A DNA stretch of 64,000 bases from Arthrobacter sp. StoSoilB20 (GCF_019977295.1 NZ_AP024651.1:3348001-3412000); one strand, 5' to 3'; positions 46,479 through 56,792 are shown, counted from the stretch's first letter. Program-made: numbers and translations. Notes: a model not told the origin generated them from the sequence alone.

Positions 46479-47785
46479 CGCAAAAGCCCTTCGTAGTGAC
46501 GTTGTTGTAGCTGCGCATCAATCTGCTTGACGGTTTCCAGGCCGACACCCACCATGATCAGGATTGACGTGCCACCGAACGGGAAGTTCTGGTTGGCATT
46601 GATCAGGACGAGTGCAACCAGCGGAATCAACGCCACGAAGCCCAGGTAGAGGGCTCCCGGCAAGGTGATCCTGGAAAGCACGTACTGCAGGTAGTCCGCG
46701 GTCGGTTTACCCGCCCGGATGCCCGGAATGAACCCGCCGTACTTCTTCATGTTGTCCGACACTTCTTCAGGGTTGAAGGTGATGGCCACGTAGAAGTAGG
46801 TGAAGAACACGATCATGGCAAAGTAAAGCGCCATGTAGATGGGGTGGTCGCCACGGGTGAGGTTGTTGTTGATCCACTCAACCCATGGAGCCATCTGCTC
46901 CCCTGCTGCCGGCTGGTTGAACTGCGCAATCAGTCCGGGCAGGTAAAGCATGGAGGAAGCGAAGATGACGGGCACGACGCCGGCCATGTTCACCTTGATG
47001 GGAATGTAGGTGCTGGTTCCACCCACCGTGCGGCGGCCAATCATGCGCTTGGCATACTGGACCGGAACCCGGCGCTGGGACTGTTCCACGAACACAACCA
47101 ATGCCACAGTCAGCAAACCAACCGCCAGGACGGTAAAGAATGTGCCCGGGCCCTTGGTCTCCCAAATGGATCCGAGAGAGCCGGGGAAGCTGGCCGCGAT
47201 GGAAGTGAAGATGAGCAGCGACATACCGTTGCCCACGCCCTTTTCCGTGACGAGCTCGCCCATCCACATGATGAGGCCGGTACCGGCCGTCAACGTGATG
47301 ATGATCAGGATGGTCGCGATGATGCTCTCATCAGGAATGATGGGCAGGTTGCAGCCCGGGAGCAGTTGACCCGAGCGGGCCAGCGACACCAGCGTGGTGG
47401 CGTTCAGCAGGCCCAAGGCGATGGTGAGGTAACGGGTGTACTGGGTCAACTTTGACTGTCCCGATGAACCCTCTTCGTAGAGCTGCTGGAACCGGGGAAT
47501 GACCACCCGAAGCAACTGAACGATGATGCTCGCCGTGATGTAGGGCATGATGCCCAAGGCAAAGACTGAGACCTGCAGCAACGCGCCGCCGCTGAACAAG
47601 TTCACCAGCTGGTAGATGCCCTGCGAGGTTTCACCGTTGTTCAAGCATTGCTGGACATTCTGGTAGTTCACACCAGGCGAGGGGATGAAAGCTCCCAAGC
47701 GGAAGATTGTGATGATTCCCAGCGTGAACAACAACTTGCGTCGCAAATCAGGCGTCCGAAACGCCCGGCCGAATGCGCTTAGCAA
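46475..47785 (-). CDS. secY: Preprotein translocase subunit SecY
   Basis: 436 residues with ten membrane segments, forming the SecYEG protein channel. RRKLLFTLGIITIFRLGAFI at the N-terminus, GIMPYITASIIVQLL and GVVPVIFASSMLYLP are conserved SecY sequence. It follows rplO at 187 bases, with a strong bidirectional terminator in between, so it needs its own promoter close to 47786-47890. It is translationally coupled to adk. Confidence 0.97.
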   Translation of the reverse strand: MLSAFGRAFRTPDLRRKLLFTLGIITIFRLGAFIPSPGVNYQNVQQCLNNGETSQGIYQLVNLFSGGALLQVSVFALGIMPYITASIIVQLLRVVIPRFQQLYEEGSSGQSKLTQYTRYLTIALGLLNATTLVSLARSGQLLPGCNLPIIPDESIIATILIIITLTAGTGLIMWMGELVTEKGVGNGMSLLIFTSIAASFPGSLGSIWETKGPGTFFTVLAVGLLTVALVVFVEQSQRRVPVQYAKRMIGRRTVGGTSTYIPIKVNMAGVVPVIFASSMLYLPGLIAQFNQPAAGEQMAPWVEWINNNLTRGDHPIYMALYFAMIVFFTYFYVAITFNPEEVSDNMKKYGGFIPGIRAGKPTADYLQYVLSRITLPGALYLGFVALIPLVALVLINANQNFPFGGTSILIMVGVGLETVKQIDAQLQQRHYEGLLR

Positions 47786-47894
47786 GCGTCCTCCTGAGTA
47801 GAAAGTACAAGGATGTGATGGGGCTCAATGAAACCCAACAACCGAGTCTAACTGCTTGTGACGCCGTCGTAATAATCGAGAGTCCACAACCACG

Positions 47895-47946
47895 AAAAAA
47901 ATCCCGGTACACAGGGCCGAAGCCCCGCGTACCGGGATCCTTTTTT
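47895..47946. terminator. Strong bidirectional terminator between rplO and secY
   Basis: Perfect 10-bp arms ATCCCGGTAC (47901-47910) and complement (47929-47938) with an inner GGGC/GCCC stem. A-tract 47895-47900 on the left and T-tract 47941-47946 on the right give U-runs in both directions. Confidence 0.88.
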
Positions 47947-47972
47947 GCTACGGGCATCAGCCCCGCTGACTC

Positions 47973-48455
47973 TTAGAGAGCAGTGGTGCTTCCGCCTGCT
48001 GCGGCAATCTTTTCCGAGGCGCTGGCGGAGAATGCGTGGGCCGTAACATCAACCTTGACGGTGATGTCGCCGGTGCCAAGCACCTTCACGGGCTGGTTCT
48101 TGCGAACGGCACCCTTCTCAACCAGGGACTCAACGGTGACAGCGCCACCTTCCGGGAACAGCTCGTTGAGCTTCTCCAGGTTTACAACCTGGAACTCAAC
48201 CCGGAACGGGTTCTTGAAGCCGCGCAGCTTCGGCAGGCGCATGTGCAGCGGCAGCTGGCCGCCGGCAAAGCCAGCCTTTACCTGGTAGCGGGCCTTCGTA
48301 CCCTTGGTACCGCGACCAGCGGTCTTACCCTTGGAGCCTTCACCACGACCAACACGGGTCTTGGCGGTCTTGGCACCCGGGGCGGGACGCAGGTGGTGGA
48401 CCTTCAGAGCGTTCTGCTTCTCAGCAGTCTCTGCGGCGGTCTTGTTCTCTGCCAT
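47973..48455 (-). CDS. rplO: 50S ribosomal protein L15
   Basis: 160 residues. [20 protein letters not shown] and [17 protein letters not shown] are the conserved basic N-terminal part that penetrates 23S r[23 protein letters not shown] follows. The ATG shares its first base with the rpmD stop (TAATG). It is the last gene before the terminator that divides the spc operon from secY-adk. Confidence 0.97.
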   Translation of the reverse strand: MAENKTAAETAEKQNALKVHHLRPAPGAKTAKTRVGRGEGSKGKTAGRGTKGTKARYQVKAGFAGGQLPLHMRLPKLRGFKNPFRVEFQVVNLEKLNELFPEGGAVTVESLVEKGAVRKNQPVKVLGTGDITVKVDVTAHAFSASASEKIAAAGGSTTAL

Positions 48456-48661
48456 TACTTCGCCTCCTCTACATTCACGAGGTGCGGAACCGTGTTCAGC
48501 ATTCCAACGGTCACGGCATCAGCGGTGCGGACAACAGTGTGTCCGATGCGCTTGAGTCCGAGGGACCGAAGGGTGGCGATCTGGTTCTGCTTGGCGCCAA
48601 TGACGCCCTTGATCTGGGTGATCTCCAACTGGGCGTCGGAGGGAGTCAGGTTCTTAGCCAT
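48455..48661 (-). CDS. rpmD: 50S ribosomal protein L30
   Basis: 68 residues from ATG 48661, with [20 protein letters not shown] and [20 protein letters not shown], the single L30 fold. It lies 2 bases after rpsE and overlaps rplO by one base. The longer frame to 48859 lies over rpsE and is not real. Confidence 0.96.
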   Translation of the reverse strand: MAKNLTPSDAQLEITQIKGVIGAKQNQIATLRSLGLKRIGHTVVRTADAVTVGMLNTVPHLVNVEEAK

Positions 48662-48663
48662 GA

Positions 48664-49368
48664 CTAAACACCTGCCTTCTGGTTCTGGAGCGCGCGCACC
48701 AGAGCAGCAGGAGCAACCTCGTCCAGCGGCAGGCCACGGCGGGCAGCCACGGAAGCGGGCTCTTCGAGCTGCTTCAGAGCGGCAACGGTCGCGTGAACGA
48801 TGTTGATCGCGTTGGAAGAACCGAGCGACTTGGAGAGGATGTCGTGGATACCCACGCACTCCAATACCGCGCGGACCGGACCACCGGCGATAACACCGGT
48901 ACCGGCGGAAGCCGGACGCAGCAGGACTACGCCTGCAGCAGCCTCACCCTGCACACGGTGCGGGATGGTGTTGCCAACGCGGGGAACGCGGAAGAAGGAC
49001 TTCTTGGCCTCTTCAACGCCCTTGGCGATAGCAGCGGGAACTTCCTTGGCCTTGCCGTAGCCCACGCCGACCATTCCGTTGCCGTCACCGACGACGACGA
49101 GAGCGGTGAAGCTGAAGCGACGACCACCCTTGACGACCTTGGCAACGCGGTTGATGGTGACAACGCGCTCTACGAACTGGCTCTTCTCAGCCTCACGACC
49201 GCCGTCGCGGCCACCACGGCCACCACGGTCGCCGCGGCCCTGGCCACGGTCGCCGCGCTCGCCACGACGTCCGCCTCGGCGGTCATCGGCAGCGGGTGCG
49301 GTCTCAGTTGCTTCAGCAGCTACAGCTTCAGTCACCTGAATGTCCTTTTCGTTATTTTCAACGGTCAC
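48664..49368 (-). CDS. rpsE: 30S ribosomal protein S5
   Basis: 234 residues, about 65 longer than E. coli S5. Residues 1-62 are an extension with an Arg/Gly-rich stretch ([19 protein letters not shown]), probably flexible and RNA-binding. The core starts at [20 protein letters not shown] and includes [21 protein letters not shown]5 acts in decoding accuracy. Overlaps rplR by 4 bases. Confidence 0.96.
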   Translation of the reverse strand: MTVENNEKDIQVTEAVAAEATETAPAADDRRGGRRGERGDRGQGRGDRGGRGGRDGGREAEKSQFVERVVTINRVAKVVKGGRRFSFTALVVVGDGNGMVGVGYGKAKEVPAAIAKGVEEAKKSFFRVPRVGNTIPHRVQGEAAAGVVLLRPASAGTGVIAGGPVRAVLECVGIHDILSKSLGSSNAINIVHATVAALKQLEEPASVAARRGLPLDEVAPAALVRALQNQKAGV

Positions 49369-49748
49369 AGTGCCAGCCCACCTTCGCGAGCACCGTCAGC
49401 GACGGCGGCGATGCGGCCGTGGTACTTGTTACCGCCACGGTCGAAGACAACAGCCTCGACGCCTGCAGCCTTGGCGCGCTCTGCAACGAGCTCGCCGACG
49501 CGCTTGGCCTTGGCAGTCTTGTCTCCGTCGAATGCGCGAAGGTCAGCTTCCAGGGTGGAAGCGTAAGCCACGGTTACACCCTTGCTGTCATCGACAACCT
49601 GGACGAATACGTGACGTGCCGAACGGTTGACGACCAAACGAGGACGTACAGCCGTACCGGTGATGCGCTTGCGGATACGAAGCTGGCGACGGCTGCGTGC
49701 AGCAGACTTGCTCTTGTTCGAACGCTTCTTGTTAATTGCGATGGCCAT
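49365..49748 (-). CDS. rplR: 50S ribosomal protein L18
   Basis: 127 residues. [39 protein letters not shown] and the C-terminal [20 protein letters not shown] match L18, which binds 5S rRNA together with L5. It starts 3 bases after the rplF stop. Confidence 0.97.
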   Translation of the reverse strand: MAIAINKKRSNKSKSAARSRRQLRIRKRITGTAVRPRLVVNRSARHVFVQVVDDSKGVTVAYASTLEADLRAFDGDKTAKAKRVGELVAERAKAAGVEAVVFDRGGNKYHGRIAAVADGAREGGLAL

Positions 49749-49751
49749 GGT

Positions 49752-50288
49752 TTACTTACCAGCCTTTCCGACCTTGCGGCGGATGACTTCGCCGGCGTAA
49801 CGGACACCCTTGCCCTTGTAGGGGTCAGGCTTGCGCAGCTTGCGAATGTTGGCAGCAACCTCGCCGACCTGCTGCTTGTTGATACCCGAAACAGAGAGCT
49901 TGGTCGGACCCTCTACTACGAAGGTGATGCCTTCGGGTGCAGAGACGTTAACCGGGTGGCTGTAGCCCAGAGCGAACTCCAGGTCAGAACCCTTGGCCTG
50001 AACGCGGTAACCAGTACCAACGATTTCAAGCTTCTTCTCGTAGCCCTCGGTAACGCCCTGGATCATGTTGGCGATCAGGGTGCGGGTCAGGCCGTGCAGC
50101 GAACGCGAGTTGCGCTCGTCGTTCGGGCGGGTGACCGTCAGGGTGTTCTCTTCCTGGGTAACCTCGATCGGGCTGGCCACAGTGTGGCTCAGCTCGCCTT
50201 TGGCACCTTTGACGCTGATGACGGAGCCATCGAGCTTGACCTCAACTCCGGCAGGAACGGTGATGGGGAGACGTCCAATACGTGACAT
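49752..50288 (-). CDS. rplF: 50S ribosomal protein L6
   Basis: 178 residues, normal length. [20 protein letters not shown] at the N-terminus and the C-terminal [20 protein letters not shown] identify L6, which sits near the sarcin-ricin loop and the factor-binding site. It lies 18 bases after rpsH. Confidence 0.98.
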   Translation of the reverse strand: MSRIGRLPITVPAGVEVKLDGSVISVKGAKGELSHTVASPIEVTQEENTLTVTRPNDERNSRSLHGLTRTLIANMIQGVTEGYEKKLEIVGTGYRVQAKGSDLEFALGYSHPVNVSAPEGITFVVEGPTKLSVSGINKQQVGEVAANIRKLRKPDPYKGKGVRYAGEVIRRKVGKAGK

Positions 50289-50306
50289 TATTCTCTTCCT
50301 TTCCCG

Positions 50307-50705
50307 TTACCAGACGTACGCGAGGACTTCGCCGCCCACGCCCTTCTTGCCGGCCTGCTTGTCAGTCAGGAGGCCGGAAGAGGTGGACAGGATTGCGATA
50401 CCCAGGCCACCCAGCACGTGCGGCAGGTTGGTGGACTTCGCGTAAACGCGGAGACCCGGCTTGGAGATGCGGCGGACGCCAGCGATGGAACGCTCGCGGT
50501 TCGGACCGAACTTCAGGTCGATGGTCAGCTTCTTGCCAACCTCGGCGTCTTCTTCCTTCCAGCCGGCAATGTAGCCTTCTGCCTTCAGGATGTCGGCAAC
50601 GCGTGCCTTCAGTTTGCTGTACGGCATGGACACGGTGTCGTGGTATGCCGAGTTTGCATTGCGCAGACGCGTGAGCATGTCTGCGACAGGATCTGTCATA
50701 GTCAT
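50307..50705 (-). CDS. rpsH: 30S ribosomal protein S8
   Basis: 132 residues. [20 protein letters not shown], the middle [18 protein letters not shown] and the end [14 protein letters not shown] are conserved. S8 organises the central domain of 16S rRNA. It follows rplE directly, with 78 bases between; no rpsN (S14) lies in the gap, where many bacteria have it. Confidence 0.98.
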   Translation of the reverse strand: MTMTDPVADMLTRLRNANSAYHDTVSMPYSKLKARVADILKAEGYIAGWKEEDAEVGKKLTIDLKFGPNRERSIAGVRRISKPGLRVYAKSTNLPHVLGGLGIAILSTSSGLLTDKQAGKKGVGGEVLAYVW

Positions 50706-50783
50706 TTGGGCTATAGCCCTTCCTCGTACCGGTTTCCGCTGCGCCGGCTCTCAAGAGCCTGCGAAGACGGACCTGTCACGTAG

Positions 50784-51362
50784 TTAGTTTTCGGTCTTGA
50801 ACGGGAAACCAAGCGCCTTGAGCAGCGCGCGGCCTTCGTCATCGGTCTTGGCGGTGGTGACGACCGTGATGTCCATACCGCGAACGCGGTCGATGGAGTC
50901 CTGGTCGATCTCGTGGAACATAACCTGCTCGGTCAGACCGAAGGTGTAGTTGCCGTTGCCATCGAACTGCTTGCCGTTGAGGCCGCGGAAGTCACGGATA
51001 CGCGGCAGAGCCAGCGAAACCAGACGGTCCACGAATTCCCACATGCGGTCCCCACGCAGAGTTGCGTGTGCACCGATCGGCATGCCTTCGCGCAGCTTGA
51101 ACTGTGCGATCGACTTGCGGGCCTTGGTTACCTGCGGCTTCTGGCCGGTGATCAGGGTGAGGTCGCGGACAGCGCCGTCGATCAGCTTGGAGTCCTTGGC
51201 GGCATCTCCAACACCCATGTTCACTACAACCTTGACCAGGCGGGGAACCTGGTTGACGTTCGCGTAGCTGAATTCCTCCTGCAGGGACTTCTTGATGGTC
51301 TCTGCATACTTGGTCTTCAGACGCGGAACGATCTTCACTGGAGTCTCGAGAGTCTCAGTCAT
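50784..51362 (-). CDS. rplE: 50S ribosomal protein L5
   Basis: 192 residues. [40 protein letters not shown] and [20 protein letters not shown] are typical. L5 binds 5S rRNA and forms a bridge to S13. The ATG shares one base with the rplX stop (TAATG). Confidence 0.98.
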   Translation of the reverse strand: MTETLETPVKIVPRLKTKYAETIKKSLQEEFSYANVNQVPRLVKVVVNMGVGDAAKDSKLIDGAVRDLTLITGQKPQVTKARKSIAQFKLREGMPIGAHATLRGDRMWEFVDRLVSLALPRIRDFRGLNGKQFDGNGNYTFGLTEQVMFHEIDQDSIDRVRGMDITVVTTAKTDDEGRALLKALGFPFKTEN

Positions 51363-51721
51363 TAGATGTCCTTCCCGGTGGCCTTGGACACGCGGATACG
51401 GACGGTCTTGGTAGCGCCGTCCCTCTCAACGGTGTCGAGACGGAAACCAACACGGGTCGGCTTCTTGGTCGACGGGTCAACCAGAGCAACGTTGGAAACG
51501 TGGATCGGGGCTTCAACAACCTCGATGCCACCGGTCTTGGTGCCGCGCTGCGACTGACCGACCTTGGTGTGCTTGGTGACGCGGTTGATTCCCTCTACCA
51601 GCACGCGGTTGGTGTCCGGGAATACGCGCAGAACCTTGCCCTGCTTGCCGCGGTCTCCGCCGCGTTCCTGCTTGGCACCGGTGATGACCTGAACGAGGTC
51701 ACCCTTCTTGATCTTAGCCAT
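51362..51721 (-). CDS. rplX: 50S ribosomal protein L24
   Basis: 119 residues with the KOW motif [20 protein letters not shown] and [20 protein letters not shown]. It is an assembly-initiating 23S rRNA-binding protein. It starts 3 bases after the rplN stop. Confidence 0.97.
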   Translation of the reverse strand: MAKIKKGDLVQVITGAKQERGGDRGKQGKVLRVFPDTNRVLVEGINRVTKHTKVGQSQRGTKTGGIEVVEAPIHVSNVALVDPSTKKPTRVGFRLDTVERDGATKTVRIRVSKATGKDI

Positions 51722-51724
51722 GGA

Positions 51725-52093
51725 CTAAAGCACCTCCGGGGCCAGCGAAACGATCTTCATGAACTTCTTGTCGCGAAGTTCACGACCAACCGGGCCGAAG
51801 ATACGGGTACCGCGGGGGTCACCGTCGTTCTTCAGGATCACAGCTGCGTTTTCGTCAAACTTGATGTAGGAACCATCCGCACGGCGGCGTTCCTTCTTGG
51901 TACGAACGATGACAGCCTTGACGACGTCACCCTTCTTTACGTTTCCGCCAGGGATAGCGTCCTTGACGGTAGCGACGATCACGTCGCCAATGCCTGCGTA
52001 GCGACGACCGGATCCACCGAGAACGCGAATGGTAAGGATTTCCTTAGCACCCGTGTTGTCGGCGACCTTGAGTCGCGACTCCTGCTGAATCAA
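51725..52093 (-). CDS. rplN: 50S ribosomal protein L14
   Basis: 122 residues. [40 protein letters not shown] and [20 protein letters not shown] are universal L14 sequence. The start codon is TTG (52093), preceded by AAGGAG with 6-base spacing; no ATG or GTG is available at the conserved N-terminus. It opens the spc part of the string after a 353-base gap, so it should have its own promoter. Confidence 0.97.
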   Translation of the reverse strand: MIQQESRLKVADNTGAKEILTIRVLGGSGRRYAGIGDVIVATVKDAIPGGNVKKGDVVKAVIVRTKKERRRADGSYIKFDENAAVILKNDGDPRGTRIFGPVGRELRDKKFMKIVSLAPEVL

Positions 52094-52446
52094 TTTTTAC
52101 TCCTTGCGTCGCGCCGGTTCTCAGACCGAAATCATGCATACGGAATGAGCCTTGCGGAACGGTTGATCGGGGTGTCTCTTGACCTGCCTGGATTTTGCCA
52201 GTACAGGCCTAAACGCCCGTGCCACAAGCATCAGCTTCCCTTGCAGAAAACTCTGCGCGGGGCAGTATGCAGCGGCACGATTGTTTACGAGGTAGTTGAT
52301 GACGCACAAGTGGCGCCATACAAACTCAATATCCTAGCACGTTTTCAGCCCGAAGCCGAAACGTCCGGACAAGCGGAAAGGCCCGCATTCCCAAAGGAAC
52401 ACGGACCTTTCCAGTGAATCACTGCCAGGCAAGCCTGACGTTGGAT
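52094..52446 (-). promoter_or_regulatory. Gap between S10 and spc operons
   Basis: 353 bases with no gene. The distal part (52375-52412) is the terminator of the S10 operon. The part nearer rplN must hold the promoter and leader of the spc operon. I cannot point to a convincing -35/-10 pair. AAGGAG at 52098-52104 is the rplN ribosome site. Confidence 0.5.
52375..52412 (-). terminator. Intrinsic terminator of the S10 operon, after rpsQ
   Basis: 17-bp arms (52375-52391 with 52396-52412) and a 4-base loop. Three pairs are G-T wobbles only when read on the minus strand, so the structure is stable in the direction of rpsQ transcription and weaker in the other. Confidence 0.8.
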
Positions 52447-52743
52447 TTACTTGGCCTTTTCGAGGATCTCCACCAGACGCCACCGCTTGGTAGCGGAGAG
52501 CGGGCGGGTCTCAGAGATGAGAACGAGGTCGCCGATGCCGGCGGTGTTCTCTTCGTCGTGAGCCTTGATCTTCGAGGTGCGGCGAATAACCTTGCCGTAC
52601 AGAGCGTGCTTCACGCGGTCTTCAACCTGAACAACGATGGTCTTTTCCATCTTGTCAGAGACAACGTAGCCGCGACGCGTCTTACGGTAACCGCGCTGTT
52701 CAGCGCTGGCTGCTGCTTCCGTCACAGTTTCCTTCTCGCTCAC
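52447..52743 (-). CDS. rpsQ: 30S ribosomal protein S17
   Basis: 98 residues. A 17-residue Glu/Ala-rich start precedes the OB-fold core [20 protein letters not shown] and [21 protein letters not shown]17 is a primary 16S rRNA binder. It overlaps rpmC by 4 bases and is the last gene of the S10 operon here. Confidence 0.97.
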   Translation of the reverse strand: MSEKETVTEAAASAEQRGYRKTRRGYVVSDKMEKTIVVQVEDRVKHALYGKVIRRTSKIKAHDEENTAGIGDLVLISETRPLSATKRWRLVEILEKAK

Positions 52744-53060
52744 TTGGCGTCCTCTCCAGCTTCAACCTCGGCCTTTTCAGCCTTGGCAGCCTTCTTGGAC
52801 TTCTTTTCTTCCTTGGCTTCCACAACCGGTGCGGCAACCTCGGCACGAATGCCCAGCTCGCGCTCACGCAGAACGGTGTAGATGCGTGCGATGTCCTTCT
52901 TTACCGCGCGCAGGCGACCGTGGTTCTCCAGCTGTCCGGTGGCGGACTGGAAACGCAGGTTGAACAGCTCTTCCTTGGACTTGCGGAGTTCTTCAACGAG
53001 ACGCTCGTTGTCGAAACCGTCCAGCTGTGCGGGTGCGAGATCCTTCGACCCTACTGCCAT
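52740..53060 (-). CDS. rpmC: 50S ribosomal protein L29
   Basis: 106 residues. The core helix pair ([40 protein letters not shown]) ends near residue 73. The remaining 33 residues are a Lys/Glu/Ala-rich tail ([20 protein letters not shown]) absent in most bacteria. L29 lies at the tunnel exit, so the tail could reach nascent-chain factors. It starts 2 bases after rplP. Confidence 0.96.
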   Translation of the reverse strand: MAVGSKDLAPAQLDGFDNERLVEELRKSKEELFNLRFQSATGQLENHGRLRAVKKDIARIYTVLRERELGIRAEVAAPVVEAKEEKKSKKAAKAEKAEVEAGEDAK

Positions 53061-53062
53061 TT

Positions 53063-53479
53063 CTATTCACCACCTTCGCGACGCACAATGCGTGCCTTCA
53101 ACGGGAGCTTGTGGATTGCCAGGCGCAGGGCCTCGCGAGCTACCTCTTCATTGACACCGGAGAGTTCGAAGAGAACCCGGCCCGGCTTGACGTTTGCGAC
53201 CCACCATTCCGGAGAACCCTTACCGGAACCCATGCGGGTTTCGGCAGGCTTCTTCGTCAGCGGACGGTCCGGGTAGATGTTGATCCAGACCTTGCCGCCA
53301 CGCTTGATGTGGCGGGTCATCGCGATACGAGCGGACTCGATCTGACGGTTGGTTACGTATGCCGGGCTCAGAGCCTGGATACCGTACTCACCGAAGCTGA
53401 CCTTGGTGCCGCCCGTAGCAGCGCCGGAACGACCCGGGTGGTGCTGCTTACGGTGCTTGACTCGACGTGGGATAAGCAT
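53063..53479 (-). CDS. rplP: 50S ribosomal protein L16
   Basis: 138 residues. [39 protein letters not shown] and [20 protein letters not shown] are conserved L16, which shapes the A-site tRNA elbow and is needed for peptidyl transfer. Its ATG directly follows the rpsC stop codon. Confidence 0.98.
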   Translation of the reverse strand: MLIPRRVKHRKQHHPGRSGAATGGTKVSFGEYGIQALSPAYVTNRQIESARIAMTRHIKRGGKVWINIYPDRPLTKKPAETRMGSGKGSPEWWVANVKPGRVLFELSGVNEEVAREALRLAIHKLPLKARIVRREGGE

Positions 53480-54301
53480 TTAAGCCTGTCCTCCTTCTGC
53501 TGCAGGAGCAGCAGCTTCAGCGGCCGGTGCTTCAACGGCAGCAGGTGCTGCCTCAGCTGCCGGACGGTCGTTACGACGACGGCGGTCGCCACCCGGGCGG
53601 CCCGGACGGTCTCCTGCACGGCCACGGGACGGAGCAGCAGCTGCCTGCTGAGCCAGTTCCTTGGCAGTTACGTCACCCTTGTAGATCCAAACCTTCACAC
53701 CGATACGGCCGAAGGTGGTCTTGGCTTCGTAGAAGCCGTAGTCGATGTTCGCGCGGAGGGTGTGCAGGGGCACACGGCCTTCGCGGTAGAACTCCGAGCG
53801 GGACATTTCTGCGCCACCCAGACGACCCGAGCAAGCAACACGGATGCCCTTGGCACCCGCACGCTGTGCGGACTGCATTGCCTTCTTCATCGCACGGCGG
53901 AAAGCCACGCGGGAAGTCAGCTGCTCAGCGATGCCCTGGGCAACAAGCTGTGCTTCCATCTCGGGGTTCTTGACCTCGAGGATGTTCAGCTGAACCTGCT
54001 TGCCGGTGAGCTTTTCGAGCTCGCCGCGGATGCGGTCTGCTTCTGCGCCGCGGCGGCCGATGACGATGCCCGGGCGTGCCGTGTGGATGTCCACGCGGAC
54101 ACGGTCACGGGTGCGCTCGATTTCGACCTTGGCGATGCCGGCGCGCTCCATGCCGGTGGACATGAGCTGACGGATCTTGATGTCCTCGCGGACGAAGTCC
54201 TTGTAGCGCTGTCCGGGCTTGGTGCTGTCAGCGAACCAGTGCGAAACGTGGTCGGTGGTGATGCCGAGTCGGAACCCGTGCGGGTTTACTTTCTGTCCCA
54301 C
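53480..54301 (-). CDS. rpsC: 30S ribosomal protein S3
   Basis: 273 residues. [20 protein letters not shown] starts the protein. The KH domain has [20 protein letters not shown], and the C-terminal domain has [20 protein letters not shown]. Residues from about 218 on form an Arg/Pro/Gly then Ala/Glu-rich tail, again an actinobacterial extension. GTG 54301 directly abuts the rplV stop. S3 helps unwind mRNA at the entry tunnel. Confidence 0.98.
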   Translation of the reverse strand: MGQKVNPHGFRLGITTDHVSHWFADSTKPGQRYKDFVREDIKIRQLMSTGMERAGIAKVEIERTRDRVRVDIHTARPGIVIGRRGAEADRIRGELEKLTGKQVQLNILEVKNPEMEAQLVAQGIAEQLTSRVAFRRAMKKAMQSAQRAGAKGIRVACSGRLGGAEMSRSEFYREGRVPLHTLRANIDYGFYEAKTTFGRIGVKVWIYKGDVTAKELAQQAAAAPSRGRAGDRPGRPGGDRRRRNDRPAAEAAPAAVEAPAAEAAAPAAEGGQA

Positions 54302-54667
54302 TTAGCGAGCCTCCTCTTTCTCCGGGGTTGCGACAACCAGCGTGATGTGGCTGGTCCGCTTCCTAATGCGGTAGGCGCGGCCCTGGGCACGCGGCTGGAA
54401 CCGCTTCATGGTCGGGCCTTCATCAACAAATGCTGCGGTGATGAAGAGGTCGCTGTCGTCGAATGCAACGCCGTCACGGTCCGCGAGGACACGTGCGTTG
54501 GCCATTGCCGACTGAAGTACCTTGAATACCGGCTCCGAAGCTGCCTGGGGGGCAAACTTCAGAATTGCCAGAGCCTCATTCGCTTGCTTACCACGAACAA
54601 GGTTGACGACGCGCCGGGCCTTCATAGGCGTTACGCGGATGTGACGCGCAATAGCCTTGGCTTCCAT
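54302..54667 (-). CDS. rplV: 50S ribosomal protein L22
   Basis: 121 residues. [40 protein letters not shown] and the tunnel-lining hairpin [20 protein letters not shown] identify L22, which takes part in macrolide binding in the exit tunnel. It lies 38 bases after rpsS. Confidence 0.98.
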   Translation of the reverse strand: MEAKAIARHIRVTPMKARRVVNLVRGKQANEALAILKFAPQAASEPVFKVLQSAMANARVLADRDGVAFDDSDLFITAAFVDEGPTMKRFQPRAQGRAYRIRKRTSHITLVVATPEKEEAR

Positions 54668-54705
54668 TGCTTTCCTTCTCTCGTCTAAGACGTAAAGTCA
54701 GGCGC

Positions 54706-54987
54706 CTAGCGGCGCTTGCCCTTACGGTCGTCCTTAACATGGCCGCGGAATGTCCGCGTGGGAGCGAATTCGCCGAGCTTGTGCCCGACCATCGACTCTG
54801 TGACAAACACCGGGATGTGCTTGCGTCCGTCGTGTACGGCGATCGTGTGCCCGAGCATGTCGGGGATGATCATCGAACGGCGGGACCAGGTCTTGATGAC
54901 GTTCTTGGTGCCCTTATCGTTTTCCCGTGCGACCTTCACAAAGAGGTGCTGGTCAACGAAAGGACCTTTTTTCAGGCTGCGTGGCAT
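54706..54987 (-). CDS. rpsS: 30S ribosomal protein S19
   Basis: 93 residues. [40 protein letters not shown] and [20 protein letters not shown] are standard. It forms the head bridge with S13. It lies 12 bases after rplB. Confidence 0.98.
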   Translation of the reverse strand: MPRSLKKGPFVDQHLFVKVARENDKGTKNVIKTWSRRSMIIPDMLGHTIAVHDGRKHIPVFVTESMVGHKLGEFAPTRTFRGHVKDDRKGKRR

Positions 54988-54999
54988 GTGTCCAGGCTC

Positions 55000-55839
55000 C
55001 TATCGCTTGTTCTTGCCAGTACGGCGGCGACGAACAATAAGCTTGTCGCTCTCTTTGTTCGGACGGCGGGTACGGCCCTCGGGCTTGCCGTTCGGGTTAA
55101 CCGGGTGACGTCCACCGGAAGTCTTACCTTCACCACCACCGTGCGGGTGGTCAACCGGGTTCATGGCTACACCACGGACGGTCGGGCGAACGCCCTTCCA
55201 GCGCATGCGGCCGGCCTTGCCCCAGTTGATGTTCGACTGCTCGGCGTTGCCGACCTCGCCGACGGTTGCGCGGCAGCGCACGTCAACGTTGCGGATTTCA
55301 CCGGAGGGCAGACGCAGCTGGGCGAAACGGCCTTCCTTGGCAACGAGCTGTACCGAAGCACCTGCGGAACGTGCCATCTTGGCGCCGCCACCCGGACGCA
55401 GTTCAACTGCGTGGATTACGGTACCAACCGGGATGTTGCGCAGCGGCAGGTTGTTGCCCGGCTTGATGTCAGCGTCGGGACCAGCCTCGACGAAGTCACC
55501 CTGGGACAGCTTGTTGGGGGCGATGATGTAACGCTTGGTGCCATCAACGTAGTGCAGGAGTGCGATGCGAGCCGTGCGGTTCGGGTCGTACTCGATTTCG
55601 GCAACGCGGGCGTTGATGCCGTCCTTGTCGTGACGACGGAAGTCGATCAGACGGTACTGGCGCTTGTGCCCACCACCCTTGTGACGGGTGGTGATCTTAC
55701 CGGAGTTGTTACGGCCGCCTGTTTTGTGCAGCGGACGCAGCAACGACTTTTCCGGAGTCGATCGCGTGATTTCAGCAAAGTCGGCTACGCTCGAGCCACG
55801 ACGGCCCGGGGTAGTCGGCTTGTATTTACGGATTCCCAT
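55000..55839 (-). CDS. rplB: 50S ribosomal protein L2
   Basis: 279 residues. [40 protein letters not shown] and the C-terminal [20 protein letters not shown] match L2. The conserved His in the HPHGGGEG loop lies near the peptidyl transferase centre. The protein binds domain IV of 23S rRNA. Confidence 0.98.
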   Translation of the reverse strand: MGIRKYKPTTPGRRGSSVADFAEITRSTPEKSLLRPLHKTGGRNNSGKITTRHKGGGHKRQYRLIDFRRHDKDGINARVAEIEYDPNRTARIALLHYVDGTKRYIIAPNKLSQGDFVEAGPDADIKPGNNLPLRNIPVGTVIHAVELRPGGGAKMARSAGASVQLVAKEGRFAQLRLPSGEIRNVDVRCRATVGEVGNAEQSNINWGKAGRMRWKGVRPTVRGVAMNPVDHPHGGGEGKTSGGRHPVNPNGKPEGRTRRPNKESDKLIVRRRRTGKNKR

Positions 55840-55868
55840 AATTTATTTCCTCGTTAAAGTGGTCTCCG

Positions 55869-56174
55869 CTACGCGAGCGGACCGCCGAAGATGTCGATTG
55901 TGCCTTCTTTGAGGGTGACAATTGCACGCTTGGTGCTCTTGCGCTGTCCCCAGCCGAATTTGGTGCGCTTGCGCTTACCGGCACGGTTGATGGTGTTGAT
56001 CGAGTCAACCTTGACCGAGAAGATCTTCTCAACGGCCAATTTGATCTCGGTCTTGTTCGAGCGAGGGTCCACCAGGAAGGTGTACTTGCCTTCGTCGATC
56101 AGACCGTAGCTCTTTTCCGAAACGACGGGTGCAAGCACGACGTCGCGCGGGTCCTTGATGGTGGTCACGCTCAC
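55869..56174 (-). CDS. rplW: 50S ribosomal protein L23
   Basis: 101 residues. [20 protein letters not shown] and the long loop [20 protein letters not shown] identify L23, which offers the docking site for trigger factor and SRP at the tunnel exit. It starts with GTG 56174, overlapping the rplD stop by 4 bases. Confidence 0.97.
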   Translation of the reverse strand: MSVTTIKDPRDVVLAPVVSEKSYGLIDEGKYTFLVDPRSNKTEIKLAVEKIFSVKVDSINTINRAGKRKRTKFGWGQRKSTKRAIVTLKEGTIDIFGGPLA

Positions 56175-56788
56175 TTGGAGGCCTCCTCGTTCTTTGCCTT
56201 GTCAGCGACGAACGCCTCGAAAGCAGCCTTGGTGAAGACCACGTCGTCGGAGACAAGCACGTCGTAGGTGTTCAGCTGATCTGCGTACAGAACGTGAACA
56301 TCCTGGAGGTTGCGCACGGACAGTGCAGCAACATCGTTGGCGCGCTCGATAACAACGAGCAGGTTCTTGCGCTCAGTAACGGAGCGCAGCGAAGCCAGTG
56401 CTTCCTTGGCGGACGGCTTGGTGCCGGCTACCAGTTCAGCGATGACGTGGATGCGGCCGTTGCGGGCGCGGTCAGACAGGGCGCCGCGGAGTGCAGCAGC
56501 CTTCATCTTCTTGGGGGTGCGCTGGCTGTAGTCACGAGGGGTCGGACCGTGGACAACGCCACCGCCGGTCATGTGAGGAGCACGGATGGAACCCTGACGG
56601 GCGCGGCCGGTACCCTTCTGCTTGAACGGCTTGCGACCTGCACCGGAAACCTCGGCGCGGGTCTTCGTCTTGTGGGTACCCTGGCGTGCAGCAGCGAGCT
56701 GTGCGACGACGACCTGGTGCAGCAGCGGCACGTTGGTCTGGACGTCGAAGATCTCTGCAGGCAGGTCTACCTTGACAGTGCTAGTCAT
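56171..56788 (-). CDS. rplD: 50S ribosomal protein L4
   Basis: 205 residues. The globular part ([20 protein letters not shown]) surrounds the long tunnel loop [20 protein letters not shown], where macrolide-resistance changes are known in other species; this copy shows the ordinary sequence. It starts 4 bases after rplC. Confidence 0.97.
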   Translation of the reverse strand: MTSTVKVDLPAEIFDVQTNVPLLHQVVVAQLAAARQGTHKTKTRAEVSGAGRKPFKQKGTGRARQGSIRAPHMTGGGVVHGPTPRDYSQRTPKKMKAAALRGALSDRARNGRIHVIAELVAGTKPSAKEALASLRSVTERKNLLVVIERANDVAALSVRNLQDVHVLYADQLNTYDVLVSDDVVFTKAAFEAFVADKAKNEEASK

Positions 56789-56792
56789 TGAA

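Noticed and set aside
53027..55857. Long plus-strand open frames (553 and 396 codons) opposite the S10 operon, and similar ones at 20643-21770 and 31323-32747
   Set aside because: They lie antisense to strongly conserved ribosomal and RNA polymerase genes and have no ribosome sites or recognisable domains.
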